From Dorea sp. D27 (lineage in GTDB: Bacteria; Bacillota; Clostridia; Lachnospirales; Lachnospiraceae): a stretch of 58,418 bases of DNA. This document shows, in pieces, positions 34,930 through 43,458 of the stretch. The position numbers and the translations under genes are program-made. The stretch lies in the NCBI RefSeq assembly GCF_001185345.1, contig NZ_KQ236743.1, positions 502,343-560,760 of the forward strand. Reading direction: 5' to 3'. Below the pieces are notes generated by a model. That model was not told the origin of the DNA. It did no database searches and saw nothing but the letters and a program-made list of their open reading frames with translations. How positions within the stretch are numbered: position 1 is the stretch's first letter; each line of letters starts with the position of its first letter.

Positions 34930-35187
34930 ATGAGCCAGGAAAAAGTAGACAGATATAAACAAGAAAAAGCTAACCGCAAAAAGAATGTGAAAAAGGAGAA
35001 AGCCGCAAACATAGCCCGCAAATGTGTCGTAGGGCTGGCTGCACTTCTTCTTGTAGGCTGGGTAGGGTATTCTGCCTACGGAACATATAAGTCAAATAAA
35101 CCAAAAGAGTCAGTAGAAATCGATTATACCGCACTGACAGAATTTCCCACTAACCTCACCGAGGCAGCAGGAAATACAGAAGAATAG
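34930..35187 (+). CDS. Small single-pass membrane protein of unknown function
   Basis: 85 residues: a highly basic N-terminus (Lys-rich, about 1-30), one transmembrane segment at about 31-52 (VVGLAALLLVGWVGYSAYG) and a short acidic, Thr-rich outer tail. GAAGGAG precedes the start. It lies between degV and the dcw cluster and ends at its own terminator. Similar small proteins sit at this place in related genomes as far as I recall, but no function is known. Confidence 0.8.
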   Translation: MSQEKVDRYKQEKANRKKNVKKEKAANIARKCVVGLAALLLVGWVGYSAYGTYKSNKPKESVEIDYTALTEFPTNLTEAAGNTEE

Positions 35188-35208
35188 CCAGTATGATTCA
35201 TGATTACA

Positions 35209-35261
35209 AAGGCGCTGCAGAACAGATGGCTTGTCCATCAGCACTGCGGTGCCTTATTTTT
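35209..35261 (+). terminator. Intrinsic terminator
   Basis: AAGGCGCTGCAG (35209-35220) pairs with CTGCGGTGCCTT (35244-35255) with two G-U pairs; ATTTTT follows. An inner ATGG/CCAT stem adds stability. Confidence 0.8.
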
Positions 35262-35303
35262 GTGCTTGAAAACAAAAGGAAAAGAAGTCTGACAATGGCC
35301 CGA

Positions 35304-35359
35304 ATTTTGAAAGGGGTCAGACCCCTGCGGCCGCAGGGGTCTGACCCCTTTCAAAATTT
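35304..35359. repeat. Palindromic repeat, GGGGTCAGACCCC type (copy 3, perfect 56-bp palindrome)
   Basis: Every base from 35304 to 35331 is complementary to its mirror in 35332-35359, with a GCGGCCGC centre and AATTTTGAAA flanks. It shares the GGGGTCAGACCCCTGC core with copy 1 and ends 15 bases before the mraZ -35. Confidence 0.92.
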
Positions 35360-35373
35360 TCTAAAAAAAGGGT

Positions 35374-35456
35374 TGAAATCGCCCAAAAAGTGGTTTACAA
35401 TGTATTCAAGTGGTAGAAAGTGGTGAAAAGTGGTATAAAGTGGTGCGAAAGTGGCA
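35374..35456 (+). promoter_or_regulatory. dcw promoter with six MraZ-type repeats
   Basis: TTGAAA (35374-35379) and TACAAT (35397-35402) have a 17-base spacer. GTGGT/GTGGC occurs at 35391, 35411, 35421, 35431, 35441 and 35452, mostly at an exact 10-bp period, the pattern of MraZ binding boxes on one face of DNA. The first copy lies in the promoter spacer, the others just downstream of the -10. This supports autorepression of the cluster by MraZ. Confidence 0.85.
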
Positions 35457-35482
35457 GACCACTTGAAAGAGGGTGAGTTCTT

Positions 35483-35923
35483 ATGTTGAAAGGAGAATAC
35501 AGTCATAATATCGACCCTAAGGGCAGATTAATCATTCCGGCCAAGTTTCGTGACGATCTAGGGGAGAATTTCGTCATAACAAAAGGTATGGAAAACTGCC
35601 TATATGTATATCCTGAAGATGAATGGAACGCCTTCGAAGATAAACTTAACGCTTTGCCTACGACCACGGACAAAAAAGCCAGAGCTTTTGCCTACTTCTT
35701 TCAAGGGAGTGCAACTGACGGCGACCTTGACAAGCAAGGAAGAACTTTAATCCCTTCTGTACTGAGGACTTACGCGCATCTTGAAAAAGAGGTCGTGTTT
35801 ATCGGCATGGGGAAGCGTGCCGAGATTTGGGACAAGGCCAGATGGGATGAAAAGAATGCTGAAGTGGAGCTCAACATTGAGGATATTGCATCTGATATGG
35901 AAGAGAGCGGATTCAGTATCTAG
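35483..35923 (+). CDS. mraZ: Transcriptional regulator MraZ
   Basis: 146 residues with two AbrB-like halves, each containing a DP/DK-x-G-R-L/T-x-I-P motif ([13 protein letters not shown] and [13 protein letters not shown]). It forms ring oligomers that bind the spaced repeats upstream and repress the dcw operon. First gene of the cluster; GAGGGTGAG precedes the start. Spacing to rsmH is 11 bases. Confidence 0.97.
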   Translation: MLKGEYSHNIDPKGRLIIPAKFRDDLGENFVITKGMENCLYVYPEDEWNAFEDKLNALPTTTDKKARAFAYFFQGSATDGDLDKQGRTLIPSVLRTYAHLEKEVVFIGMGKRAEIWDKARWDEKNAEVELNIEDIASDMEESGFSI

Positions 35924-35934
35924 AGGGAGAAGAT

Positions 35935-36870
35935 ATGGGATTCGAACACAAGTCAGTATTACTTGATGAAACTATTAATGGGTTGAACATCAGGCCGGAC
36001 GGCACTTATGTGGACGGAACGCTTGGTGGAGGTGGACATGCATACGAGGTATGCAGACGCTTAGGAAACAAGGGGAGTATTGTAGGAATAGACCAGGACG
36101 CGGCGGCAATCACGGCCGCAGGCGCCCGCTTAAAAGACTTCGGGGAGAAGGTCACGATAGTCAGGAGCAACTATTGTGATATGAAGTCGCAGCTCCATCA
36201 GTTAGGCATTGACAAAGTCGACGGGATCGTGCTCGATTTGGGCGTATCATCTTATCAGCTGGATACGGCAGAGCGGGGATTCTCCTATCGCGAAGATGCG
36301 CCGCTGGACATGAGGATGGATACGCGTCAGAAGATGACAGCCAGGGACATCGTCAATGACTACGGTGAGATGGACCTCTACCGCGTGATACGGGACTACG
36401 GGGAAGATAAGTTTGCAAAGAACATCGCCAAGCATATTGTAGCCGCACGCGCGGAGAGGCCCATCGAAACTACCGGACAGCTGACCGGCATCATAAGACA
36501 AGCCATTCCGATGAAATACCAGAAAAAGTCTGGGCATCCTTCCAAGAGGACGTTCCAGGCTATCCGTATTGAACTGAACAGGGAGCTGGAAGTTCTGCGG
36601 GATTCTCTGGATGAGATGATAGACTTGTTGAAACCAGGAGGGAGGCTGTGCATCATAACCTTCCATTCACTGGAGGACAGGATAGTAAAAAGTGCATTTA
36701 GGAAAAATGAAAATCCATGCACCTGTCCAAGCGATTTTCCCGTATGCGTATGCGGAAAAGAACCAAAGGGGAGTATTTTAACTAGAAAACCGATTCTTCC
36801 GGATGAGGAGGAGTTGGAATATAACAGCCGTGCGAAGAGTGCCAAGCTCCGCATATTTGAACGACGATAA
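35935..36870 (+). CDS. rsmH: 16S rRNA (cytosine1402-N4)-methyltransferase
   Basis: A SAM-dependent methyltransferase, 311 residues. The SAM site [17 protein letters not shown] and the [10 protein letters not shown] motif are present, as are the basic EDR-x-VK and the C-terminal [10 protein letters not shown] tail. It modifies C1402 in the decoding centre. Its position between mraZ and ftsL is conserved across Firmicutes. Confidence 0.97.
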   Translation: MGFEHKSVLLDETINGLNIRPDGTYVDGTLGGGGHAYEVCRRLGNKGSIVGIDQDAAAITAAGARLKDFGEKVTIVRSNYCDMKSQLHQLGIDKVDGIVLDLGVSSYQLDTAERGFSYREDAPLDMRMDTRQKMTARDIVNDYGEMDLYRVIRDYGEDKFAKNIAKHIVAARAERPIETTGQLTGIIRQAIPMKYQKKSGHPSKRTFQAIRIELNRELEVLRDSLDEMIDLLKPGGRLCIITFHSLEDRIVKSAFRKNENPCTCPSDFPVCVCGKEPKGSILTRKPILPDEEELEYNSRAKSAKLRIFERR

Positions 36871-36888
36871 TTTAGAAAGGGGAAAGAC

Positions 36889-37428
36889 ATGGCAGCAAGA
36901 TATACATCATCCAGAAGCAGAACAACCTATGGAACATCAAACAGAACACGCAGTCAGATGTATGTCTACGGCAATGTGGTGACAAAACCGGCATATGAGC
37001 CGGAACGGCGTACAAAAGAACCTGAGAGACCGAGGAAGACAAGCAGGCAGGTGCGCAAGAACCGCAGGAAGGCGCTGCACATGAGCCCCGGATATGTTAT
37101 TTTTCTGGCAGTGGCGGCCATACTTGCACTCGTGGTATGTGTAAATTATGTCCAGCTTCAGTCCAGGCTTACAAGCCGCTCGAAAGCAATCACCGCGATG
37201 CAGGAAGAGCTGGCGGATATGAAAGAAGAAAATAATACAAAGTATAATGCTGTGATGGATTCTGTCAATCTGGACGACATTCGGGATAAAGCGCAGAATG
37301 AGCTGGGAATGGTATATGCCACTTCAGATCAGATTGTAGAGTATGACAATCCCGCGTCAGATTATGTGAAACAATATGAGGATATACCGGAGGATGGTAT
37401 ACTTGCCCAATCAGACAAAAAACAATAA
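36889..37428 (+). CDS. ftsL: FtsL-like division protein
   Basis: A 179-residue bitopic protein: a basic, Arg/Lys-rich cytoplasmic tail (about 1-65), one transmembrane segment (about 67-86) and an outer coiled coil of the septum-formation-initiator type (about 90-140; VQLQSRLTSRSKAI). The tail is longer than in Bacillus. It joins DivIB/FtsQ and the PBP in the divisome. Identified mainly by position and architecture since sequence conservation in FtsL is low. Confidence 0.85.
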   Translation: MAARYTSSRSRTTYGTSNRTRSQMYVYGNVVTKPAYEPERRTKEPERPRKTSRQVRKNRRKALHMSPGYVIFLAVAAILALVVCVNYVQLQSRLTSRSKAITAMQEELADMKEENNTKYNAVMDSVNLDDIRDKAQNELGMVYATSDQIVEYDNPASDYVKQYEDIPEDGILAQSDKKQ

Positions 37429-37440
37429 ACAGGTGGAATT

Positions 37441-39279
37441 ATGGGAAAACAGACAAGAAATGTATTTAAAAGAAAGTTTTCCAAACTGATGCAGAAAAAG
37501 CTAGTAATGCTCTTCGTAGCAATTGTACTAGCTTTTGGCGTATTAGTGGGGAGAATTACATATATCAACGCGGCCAGCGGGGACAGGTATACGAAGGTGG
37601 TGCTCGACCAGCAGCAGTACGACAGCCGTACGATACCGTTCAAACGGGGCGATATCGTAGACCGGAACGGGACGAAGATAGCCACGAGCGAGCGGGTCTA
37701 CAATGTCATACTGGACGCCAAAGTGATGACAAGCGACAAGGACTATATAGAGCCCACGATAGAAGTGCTGAAAGACTGCTTTGAAATAGAAGAAGAGGAT
37801 GTCAGGAAACTGATAAAAGACAACCCTGGAAGCAGATATAACATACTGAAAAAAGGAATTGATTATGAAAAGGCCAAAGAATTTGAAAAGATTGATTCAG
37901 ATGACAAGAAATATCCAGATGTAAAAGGCATATGGCTGGAAGAGGACTATGTCAGAAAATATCCATACAATACGCTTGCCAGCGATGTCGTCGGATTTAC
38001 TGTAGACGGCAATGTGGGAAGCAATGGGATAGAAGCATCCTACAATTCTGTCCTGAATGGTACCGACGGCAGGGAATATGGATATTTTGACGCGGAATCC
38101 AGTGTGGAGCGCACGGTAAAAGAAGCAGAGAACGGAAGCACCATCATGTCTACCATTGACCTCCAGGTGCAGAGCATCGTTGAAAAGCACATACTGGAAT
38201 TCAATGAAAAGAATAAGAACGGCGCCTCAGAGGGAGAGGGCAGCAAGAACACGGCGGTTATCGTCATGAACCCGCAGAACGGCGAGATAATCGCGGAAGC
38301 ATCTTATCCGAACTTTGACCTCAATAACCCGAGAGATCTGACGAAATATTATTCCGAGGAAGCCATAGAGGCAATGAAGGATGAAGAAAAGCTTGAGAAG
38401 CTGAATGCACTGTGGAACAACTTCTGCGTGAGCGACACGTATGAACCCGGTTCTACCTATAAGCCGTTCACCATATCGGCCGGCCTGGAGACCGGCGTGC
38501 TGACCGGAAGCGAAAGCTATACGTGCGGAGGCATGCTCCATGTGGGAGACCACGATATCCATTGCAGCAACCGTGACGGACACGGGACGCAGACGCTGAA
38601 GAAGTCACTTGAAAATTCATGCAACGTGGCATTAATGCAGATAGGCGCAGCACTCGGAAATGACGAATTCTGCAAATACCAGGAGCTGTTCGGATTCGGC
38701 TCGTCCACAGGCATAGACCTGCCGGGAGAAGAGACAGGACTGCTGTATGAACCTGATAATATGGACCCGGCCAGTCTTGCTACTAATGCATTCGGCCAGA
38801 ACTTCAATGTAACCATGACACAGATGGCATCCGCGTTCTGTTCGCTCATCAACGGGGGCGATTATTATAAGCCCCATGTGGTGAAGCAGATTCAGGATGA
38901 AAACGGAAATGTAACAGAAAACAAGGATCCGGTGCTCGTTAAGCGGACCGTTTCCAAAGAGACGAGCGAGATCATCAAAGACTACATGCTCGGCGTCGTG
39001 CAGGAAGGTACCGGAAGTTCGGCTGCGGTAGAGGGTTATGACATAGGCGGAAAGACAGGAACCGCGGAGAAGCAGCCCCGAGGTAACGGCAAATATCTCG
39101 TATCCTTTATCGGATATGCGCCCCAGGACAATCCTGAAGTAGTCGTATATGTCGTGATTGACGAACCAAATGTGGCGGCTCAGGCAAGCAGCTCTTATGC
39201 GACTGAGATGGCATCCAAGATAATGGCGGAAATCTTCCCTTATCTCGGCGTGACAAAGACCACACTGGAAGCAGAATAG
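37441..39279 (+). CDS. Class B penicillin-binding protein (FtsI/SpoVD family)
   Basis: A 612-residue transpeptidase with an N-terminal membrane anchor (about 21-40), PBP dimer domain (about 60-220) and catalytic domain. Active-site serine Ser338 in GSTYKP, the SCN motif in ENSCNVAL and KTG in GGKTGTAEK are all intact. No PASTA domains. The first of two tandem class B PBPs; pairs with FtsW to crosslink septal peptidoglycan. It ends 70 bases before the second PBP, with a hairpin between. Confidence 0.94.
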   Translation: MGKQTRNVFKRKFSKLMQKKLVMLFVAIVLAFGVLVGRITYINAASGDRYTKVVLDQQQYDSRTIPFKRGDIVDRNGTKIATSERVYNVILDAKVMTSDKDYIEPTIEVLKDCFEIEEEDVRKLIKDNPGSRYNILKKGIDYEKAKEFEKIDSDDKKYPDVKGIWLEEDYVRKYPYNTLASDVVGFTVDGNVGSNGIEASYNSVLNGTDGREYGYFDAESSVERTVKEAENGSTIMSTIDLQVQSIVEKHILEFNEKNKNGASEGEGSKNTAVIVMNPQNGEIIAEASYPNFDLNNPRDLTKYYSEEAIEAMKDEEKLEKLNALWNNFCVSDTYEPGSTYKPFTISAGLETGVLTGSESYTCGGMLHVGDHDIHCSNRDGHGTQTLKKSLENSCNVALMQIGAALGNDEFCKYQELFGFGSSTGIDLPGEETGLLYEPDNMDPASLATNAFGQNFNVTMTQMASAFCSLINGGDYYKPHVVKQIQDENGNVTENKDPVLVKRTVSKETSEIIKDYMLGVVQEGTGSSAAVEGYDIGGKTGTAEKQPRGNGKYLVSFIGYAPQDNPEVVVYVVIDEPNVAAQASSSYATEMASKIMAEIFPYLGVTKTTLEAE

Positions 39280-39296
39280 AATTAAATAGGTAGAAT

Positions 39297-39349
39297 AACC
39301 TCACAGAAGTGTTAATAAGTTATAAAAACGGCTTCTGTGAGGTTTTTTT
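39297..39349 (+). promoter_or_regulatory. Hairpin and T-run that overlap the ribosome-binding site of the second PBP gene
   Basis: AACCTCACAGAAG (39297-39309) pairs perfectly with CTTCTGTGAGGTT (39332-39344) over 13 bp, and T continues to 39349. The GTG start of the next gene is at 39350. The only Shine-Dalgarno-like sequence, GAGG, is in the 3' arm. So the structure could end transcription, block translation, or both. Confidence 0.75.
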
Positions 39350-41074
39350 GTGAAGAATAAGACCTATAATAAAAAGAAGATCTTTGTAGTATTTATCTGT
39401 GCCGCAGTCATCATACTGGGGCTCGTAGGAAGGCTTGTGTATCTTATGGTGTTCGATGCCGAATATTACCAGAAAAAAGCCGAATCTCTCCACGAGCGCG
39501 AAAGGGATATCAAAGCGGCCAGGGGAGAGATTGTCGATGCAGGCGGGACGGTGCTTGCGACAAACAAGACCGTGTGCACGATATCGGTCATACACAGCCA
39601 GATGAAGGACCCGGAAGGCGTAATCAAAGCACTTAGCGCTGAGCTTGAAATGGACGAGGATACGGTGCGTAAGAAGGTAGAGAAGGTCTCTTCGATGGAG
39701 CGTATCAAGACAAATGTAGATAAAGCTACAGGAGACCGTATACGGGAACTGGAACTGGAAGGCGTCAAAGTTGATGAAGATTTTAAGCGTTATTATCCCT
39801 ATGATGAACTGGCATCCAAAGTGCTCGGATTCACAGGAGGGGATAACCAGGGAATCATCGGCCTGGAAGTGAAATATGAAGAATATCTGAAAGGGATTAA
39901 CGGAAAGATACTCACGACGACAGATGCCAGAGGCGTCGAACTGGAAGGCGTGGCGGAGGACAGGATGGAACCGGTGGCCGGAAACACGCTCCAGCTTAGC
40001 CTGGACTATAACATACAGATGTATGCACAGCAGATGGCAGAGAAGGTCATGGAAGAAAAACAGGCAGACAAAGTGTCGATTCTCCTGATGAACCCACAGA
40101 ACGGAGAGATCATCGCCATGGTGAACGTGCCGGAATTCAACCTGAATGACCCGTTTACGCTGAATACGGAGGAAGATGCGGACGCGATGTCGCCCGAAGA
40201 AAAACAGGACGCGCTGAACCAGATGTGGCGTAACGGCTGTATCAATGACACATACGAGCCAGGTTCCACATTCAAGATTATTACAGCGTCCGCCTGCCTG
40301 GAGGAAGGCGTCGTATCTCTGGATGACAATTTCAGCTGTCCCGGCTACCGGGTAGTGGAGGACAGAAAGATACGGTGCCACAAAGTTGGGGGCCACGGCT
40401 CAGAGACTTTCGTCCAGGGAATTCAGAATTCTTGTAACCCTGTGTTTATCGATATCGGGCTGAGGCTTGGCGTCGATAAGTTTTACGAATATTTCAACCA
40501 GTTCGGGCTTATGGGCATGACAGGGGTAGACCTGCCGGGGGAAGCCGGTACCATTATGCACAAGAAAAGCAACGTAGGCATGGTGGAGCTGGCCACGATG
40601 GCGTTCGGGCAGTCGTTCCAGATAACGCCGATGCAGATGGCGACGACCGTCAGCTCCCTTGTCAACGGGGGGACGAGAGTTACGCCCCACTTCGGAGTCA
40701 AAGTCATGGATTCCAAGGGCGAGGAAGTGGAGACGTTCCAGTATAAAAAAGAAAAAAATATCGTATCAAAAGAGACTTCTGAGACGATGCAGATGCTGCT
40801 GGAAAGCGTAGTCTCCGAAGGTTCTGGAAAGAATGCTTATGTGGAGGGGTATCACATCGGTGGAAAGACCGCCACCTCCCAGACACTGCCGAGAAGCGCT
40901 AACAAATATATCTCTTCCTTTATCGGCTTTGCGCCGGCAGATCACCCGCAGGTTCTGGGGATGTGTGTCATTTATAACCCCCAGGGCGTATATTATGGTG
41001 GTACGATAGCAGCTCCTGTCATCAGGGACATTTTTGAAAATATATTGCCCTATCTTGGCATTGAAAAAGAGTAA
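39350..41074 (+). CDS. Class B penicillin-binding protein with KTA in place of KTG
   Basis: A second FtsI/SpoVD-type transpeptidase, 574 residues, GTG start. One membrane anchor (about 11-33), dimer domain and catalytic domain. Ser306 in GSTFKI and SCN (Ser361) are intact. The third motif, normally K-T-G, reads GGKTATSQT with Ala508. Homologous to its upstream neighbour but clearly diverged, so not a recent duplication. Two PBPs in tandem in dcw clusters are usual in Clostridia, one often sporulation-specific (SpoVD). Translation may be regulated by the hairpin that covers its RBS. Confidence 0.9.
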   Translation: MKNKTYNKKKIFVVFICAAVIILGLVGRLVYLMVFDAEYYQKKAESLHERERDIKAARGEIVDAGGTVLATNKTVCTISVIHSQMKDPEGVIKALSAELEMDEDTVRKKVEKVSSMERIKTNVDKATGDRIRELELEGVKVDEDFKRYYPYDELASKVLGFTGGDNQGIIGLEVKYEEYLKGINGKILTTTDARGVELEGVAEDRMEPVAGNTLQLSLDYNIQMYAQQMAEKVMEEKQADKVSILLMNPQNGEIIAMVNVPEFNLNDPFTLNTEEDADAMSPEEKQDALNQMWRNGCINDTYEPGSTFKIITASACLEEGVVSLDDNFSCPGYRVVEDRKIRCHKVGGHGSETFVQGIQNSCNPVFIDIGLRLGVDKFYEYFNQFGLMGMTGVDLPGEAGTIMHKKSNVGMVELATMAFGQSFQITPMQMATTVSSLVNGGTRVTPHFGVKVMDSKGEEVETFQYKKEKNIVSKETSETMQMLLESVVSEGSGKNAYVEGYHIGGKTATSQTLPRSANKYISSFIGFAPADHPQVLGMCVIYNPQGVYYGGTIAAPVIRDIFENILPYLGIEKE

Positions 41075-41131
41075 AAAATGAAGTATACTATGTTAGGTTA
41101 GAGATTAACAAAAGAAGCGAAGAGGTGGATT

Positions 41132-42088
41132 ATGGATTATAGAGTTTTTCTCCCGGTATTGATTGCATTCGCGCTTAGCGTAGTGATGGGTCCGGTGATT
41201 ATTCCGATTTTAAGAAGGCTTAAGATGGGGCAGACGGAACGGGAAGACGGTGTGAAGTCTCACCTGAAAAAAGCGGGCACGCCGACGATGGGCGGAGTCA
41301 TCATACTGGTGAGTGTTGTGGTTACTTCGGTGTTCTATCTGAAGAACTACCCGAAGATCATACCTATATTGTTCGTAACCCTGGGGTTTGGACTCATCGG
41401 TTTCCTGGATGATTATCTGAAGGTTGTGATGAAGCGTTCCGACGGCCTGTACCCAAAGCAGAAATTTGCGCTGCAGATACTGGTGACAGCCGTCCTTGCG
41501 TTTTACCTCGTGCGTTTTACAAATATACCGCTTACGATGCTCATCCCATTTTCTGGCGGACAGTACCTTGACATCGGCTGGCTTGCGATACCACTCATGT
41601 TCGTGGCCGTGCTTGGAACGGTCAACGGTGCCAATTTTACAGATGGGCTGGACGGCCTGGCATCCAGCGTAACCGTCCTGATAGCCACGTTCTTCACCGT
41701 GGTTGCAATCGGCACGAAGAGCGGCATAGAGCCGATAACGTGTGCTGTCGTAGGTGCACTTCTCGGTTTCCTGCTCTTTAATGTCTATCCGGCCAGCGTG
41801 TTCATGGGTGATACGGGGTCGCTTGCACTAGGCGGGTTTGTGGCGTCAACGGCGTATATGCTCCAGATGCCGATTTTTCTTATCATCGTCGCATTTATAT
41901 ATATGGTAGAGATATTATCTGTCATGATACAGGTAACTTATTTTAAAAAGACGGGGGGCAAGCGTATCTTCAAGATGGCCCCCATACATCACCACTTCGA
42001 ATTGTGCGGATGGTCGGAGACGAAGGTCGTTGCAGTATTTTCTATCATTACAGCGCTTCTCTGTCTCGTTGCGCTGATGGCTATGTAG
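41132..42088 (+). CDS. mraY: Phospho-N-acetylmuramoyl-pentapeptide transferase
   Basis: Makes lipid I by moving phospho-MurNAc-pentapeptide to undecaprenyl phosphate. 318 residues, ten membrane segments. GVKSHLKKAGTPTMGG, GFLDDYLK (catalytic Asp pair), NFTDGLDGLA, and FMGDTGSLALGG are the family's conserved loops, and APIHHHFE closes the active site. RBS AGGTGG. It precedes murD by 9 bases. Confidence 0.97.
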   Translation: MDYRVFLPVLIAFALSVVMGPVIIPILRRLKMGQTEREDGVKSHLKKAGTPTMGGVIILVSVVVTSVFYLKNYPKIIPILFVTLGFGLIGFLDDYLKVVMKRSDGLYPKQKFALQILVTAVLAFYLVRFTNIPLTMLIPFSGGQYLDIGWLAIPLMFVAVLGTVNGANFTDGLDGLASSVTVLIATFFTVVAIGTKSGIEPITCAVVGALLGFLLFNVYPASVFMGDTGSLALGGFVASTAYMLQMPIFLIIVAFIYMVEILSVMIQVTYFKKTGGKRIFKMAPIHHHFELCGWSETKVVAVFSIITALLCLVALMAM

Positions 42089-42097
42089 GAGGAAATT

Positions 42098-43444
42098 ATG
42101 GAAGTTACAAATAAGAAGGTGCTCGTATTCGGTTCCGGACTGAGCGGAACAGGCGCTGTGGGGCTTCTGGCGGAACACGGCGCAGATGTAGTGCTGTACG
42201 ACGGGAACGAGAAGCTTGACAGAGCAGAGCTTGCGGGCCGCGTCGGCAAAGACGTGCAGATTATACTCGGCAGCTTTCCAGAAGAGCTGCTTCAGACGGT
42301 TGACATCGTCGTATTAAGCCCGGGAGTGCCGACAGACCTGCCGGTCGTACGGCAGATGTTCGAGCGTGGAATAGAAGTCATCGGAGAGGTCGAGCTGGCG
42401 TATGCATTCGGGAAAGGCGACGTACTTGCCATCACGGGCACGAACGGCAAGACGACGACGACATCGCTGCTTGGCGAGATTATGAAGAATTATAAAAAAG
42501 AGGTGTATGTCGTAGGCAATATCGGCAATCCATATACCGTCGCGGCGGGAGAGATGTCGGACAATGCCGTGGCCGTGGCAGAGATGAGCAGCTTCCAGCT
42601 GGAGAGCATCGTCAGCTTCCGGCCTGCTGTCAGCGCTCTGCTTAACATATCTCCAGATCATCTGAACCGCCACCATACGATGGAAGCTTACATTGAAGCG
42701 AAGAAAAATATAGCCAGGAACCAGACTGAGGATGACTGGTGCATTTTAAATTATGAAGATGAAGTGACGCGGGAATTCGGAAAGAATGTCAGGGCACAGG
42801 TTCTATATTTCAGCAGCCGGCGTAAACTAGAAAGAGGCATCTATCTTGATGATGGAATGATCGTCTATAAGAACCCGGAGGAAATCCACATCTGCCATGT
42901 GGAGGACCTGCAGCTTCTCGGAACACACAACTATGAAAATGTTATGGCTGCAGCTGCGATGGCGGCTGTATATGGCGTCCCGATGGACAAAATACGGGAG
43001 AGCATCAAGGCATTCAGAGGAGTGGAACACAGAATCGAGTTTGTAACGGAGAAGGACGGAGTCGCATACTACAACGATTCCAAAGGGACGAATCCGGATG
43101 CGGCAATCAAGGGGATACAGGCCATGAGCCGCCCTACCATACTTATCGGCGGCGGGTATGACAAGGATTCTTCCTACACGGAATGGATAGAGAGCTTCGG
43201 CGGGAAGGTCAGGAGGCTGATCCTTCTGGGTGCCACGAAAGATAAGATAGCAAAAGATGCAGAAAGCTGCGGCTTCCATGATTATACGTTCGCAGATACG
43301 TTTGAAGAGGCGGTGCTAATGTCAGCAGAGATTGCAGGTCCCGGAGAAGCGGTGCTTCTGTCCCCGGCCTGTGCCAGCTGGGATATGTTTCCAAATTATG
43401 AGACACGTGGAGATAAGTTTAAAGAAATTGTAAATTCCTTATAA
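42098..43444 (+). CDS. murD: UDP-N-acetylmuramoylalanine-D-glutamate ligase
   Basis: Adds D-Glu to UDP-MurNAc-L-Ala in the cytoplasm. 448 residues. The ATP loop ITGTNGKTTTTSLLGE, the central AEMSSFQLE and the C-terminal NDSKGTNPDAA are present; the C-terminal domain ends with LSPACASWDMF. Follows mraY in one operon. murC, murE and murF are not in the window. Confidence 0.97.
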   Translation: MEVTNKKVLVFGSGLSGTGAVGLLAEHGADVVLYDGNEKLDRAELAGRVGKDVQIILGSFPEELLQTVDIVVLSPGVPTDLPVVRQMFERGIEVIGEVELAYAFGKGDVLAITGTNGKTTTTSLLGEIMKNYKKEVYVVGNIGNPYTVAAGEMSDNAVAVAEMSSFQLESIVSFRPAVSALLNISPDHLNRHHTMEAYIEAKKNIARNQTEDDWCILNYEDEVTREFGKNVRAQVLYFSSRRKLERGIYLDDGMIVYKNPEEIHICHVEDLQLLGTHNYENVMAAAAMAAVYGVPMDKIRESIKAFRGVEHRIEFVTEKDGVAYYNDSKGTNPDAAIKGIQAMSRPTILIGGGYDKDSSYTEWIESFGGKVRRLILLGATKDKIAKDAESCGFHDYTFADTFEEAVLMSAEIAGPGEAVLLSPACASWDMFPNYETRGDKFKEIVNSL

Positions 43445-43458
43445 GGAGTGCATATCGC

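Noticed and set aside
35401..35460. GTGGT repeats as a CRISPR or tandem repeat
   Set aside because: Units are 10 bp with a GTGG core at the mraZ promoter, which fits MraZ boxes; no spacers.
39320..40396. 358-codon minus-strand ORF opposite the second PBP
   Set aside because: Antisense shadow, His/Phe/Leu-rich, no ribosome-binding site.
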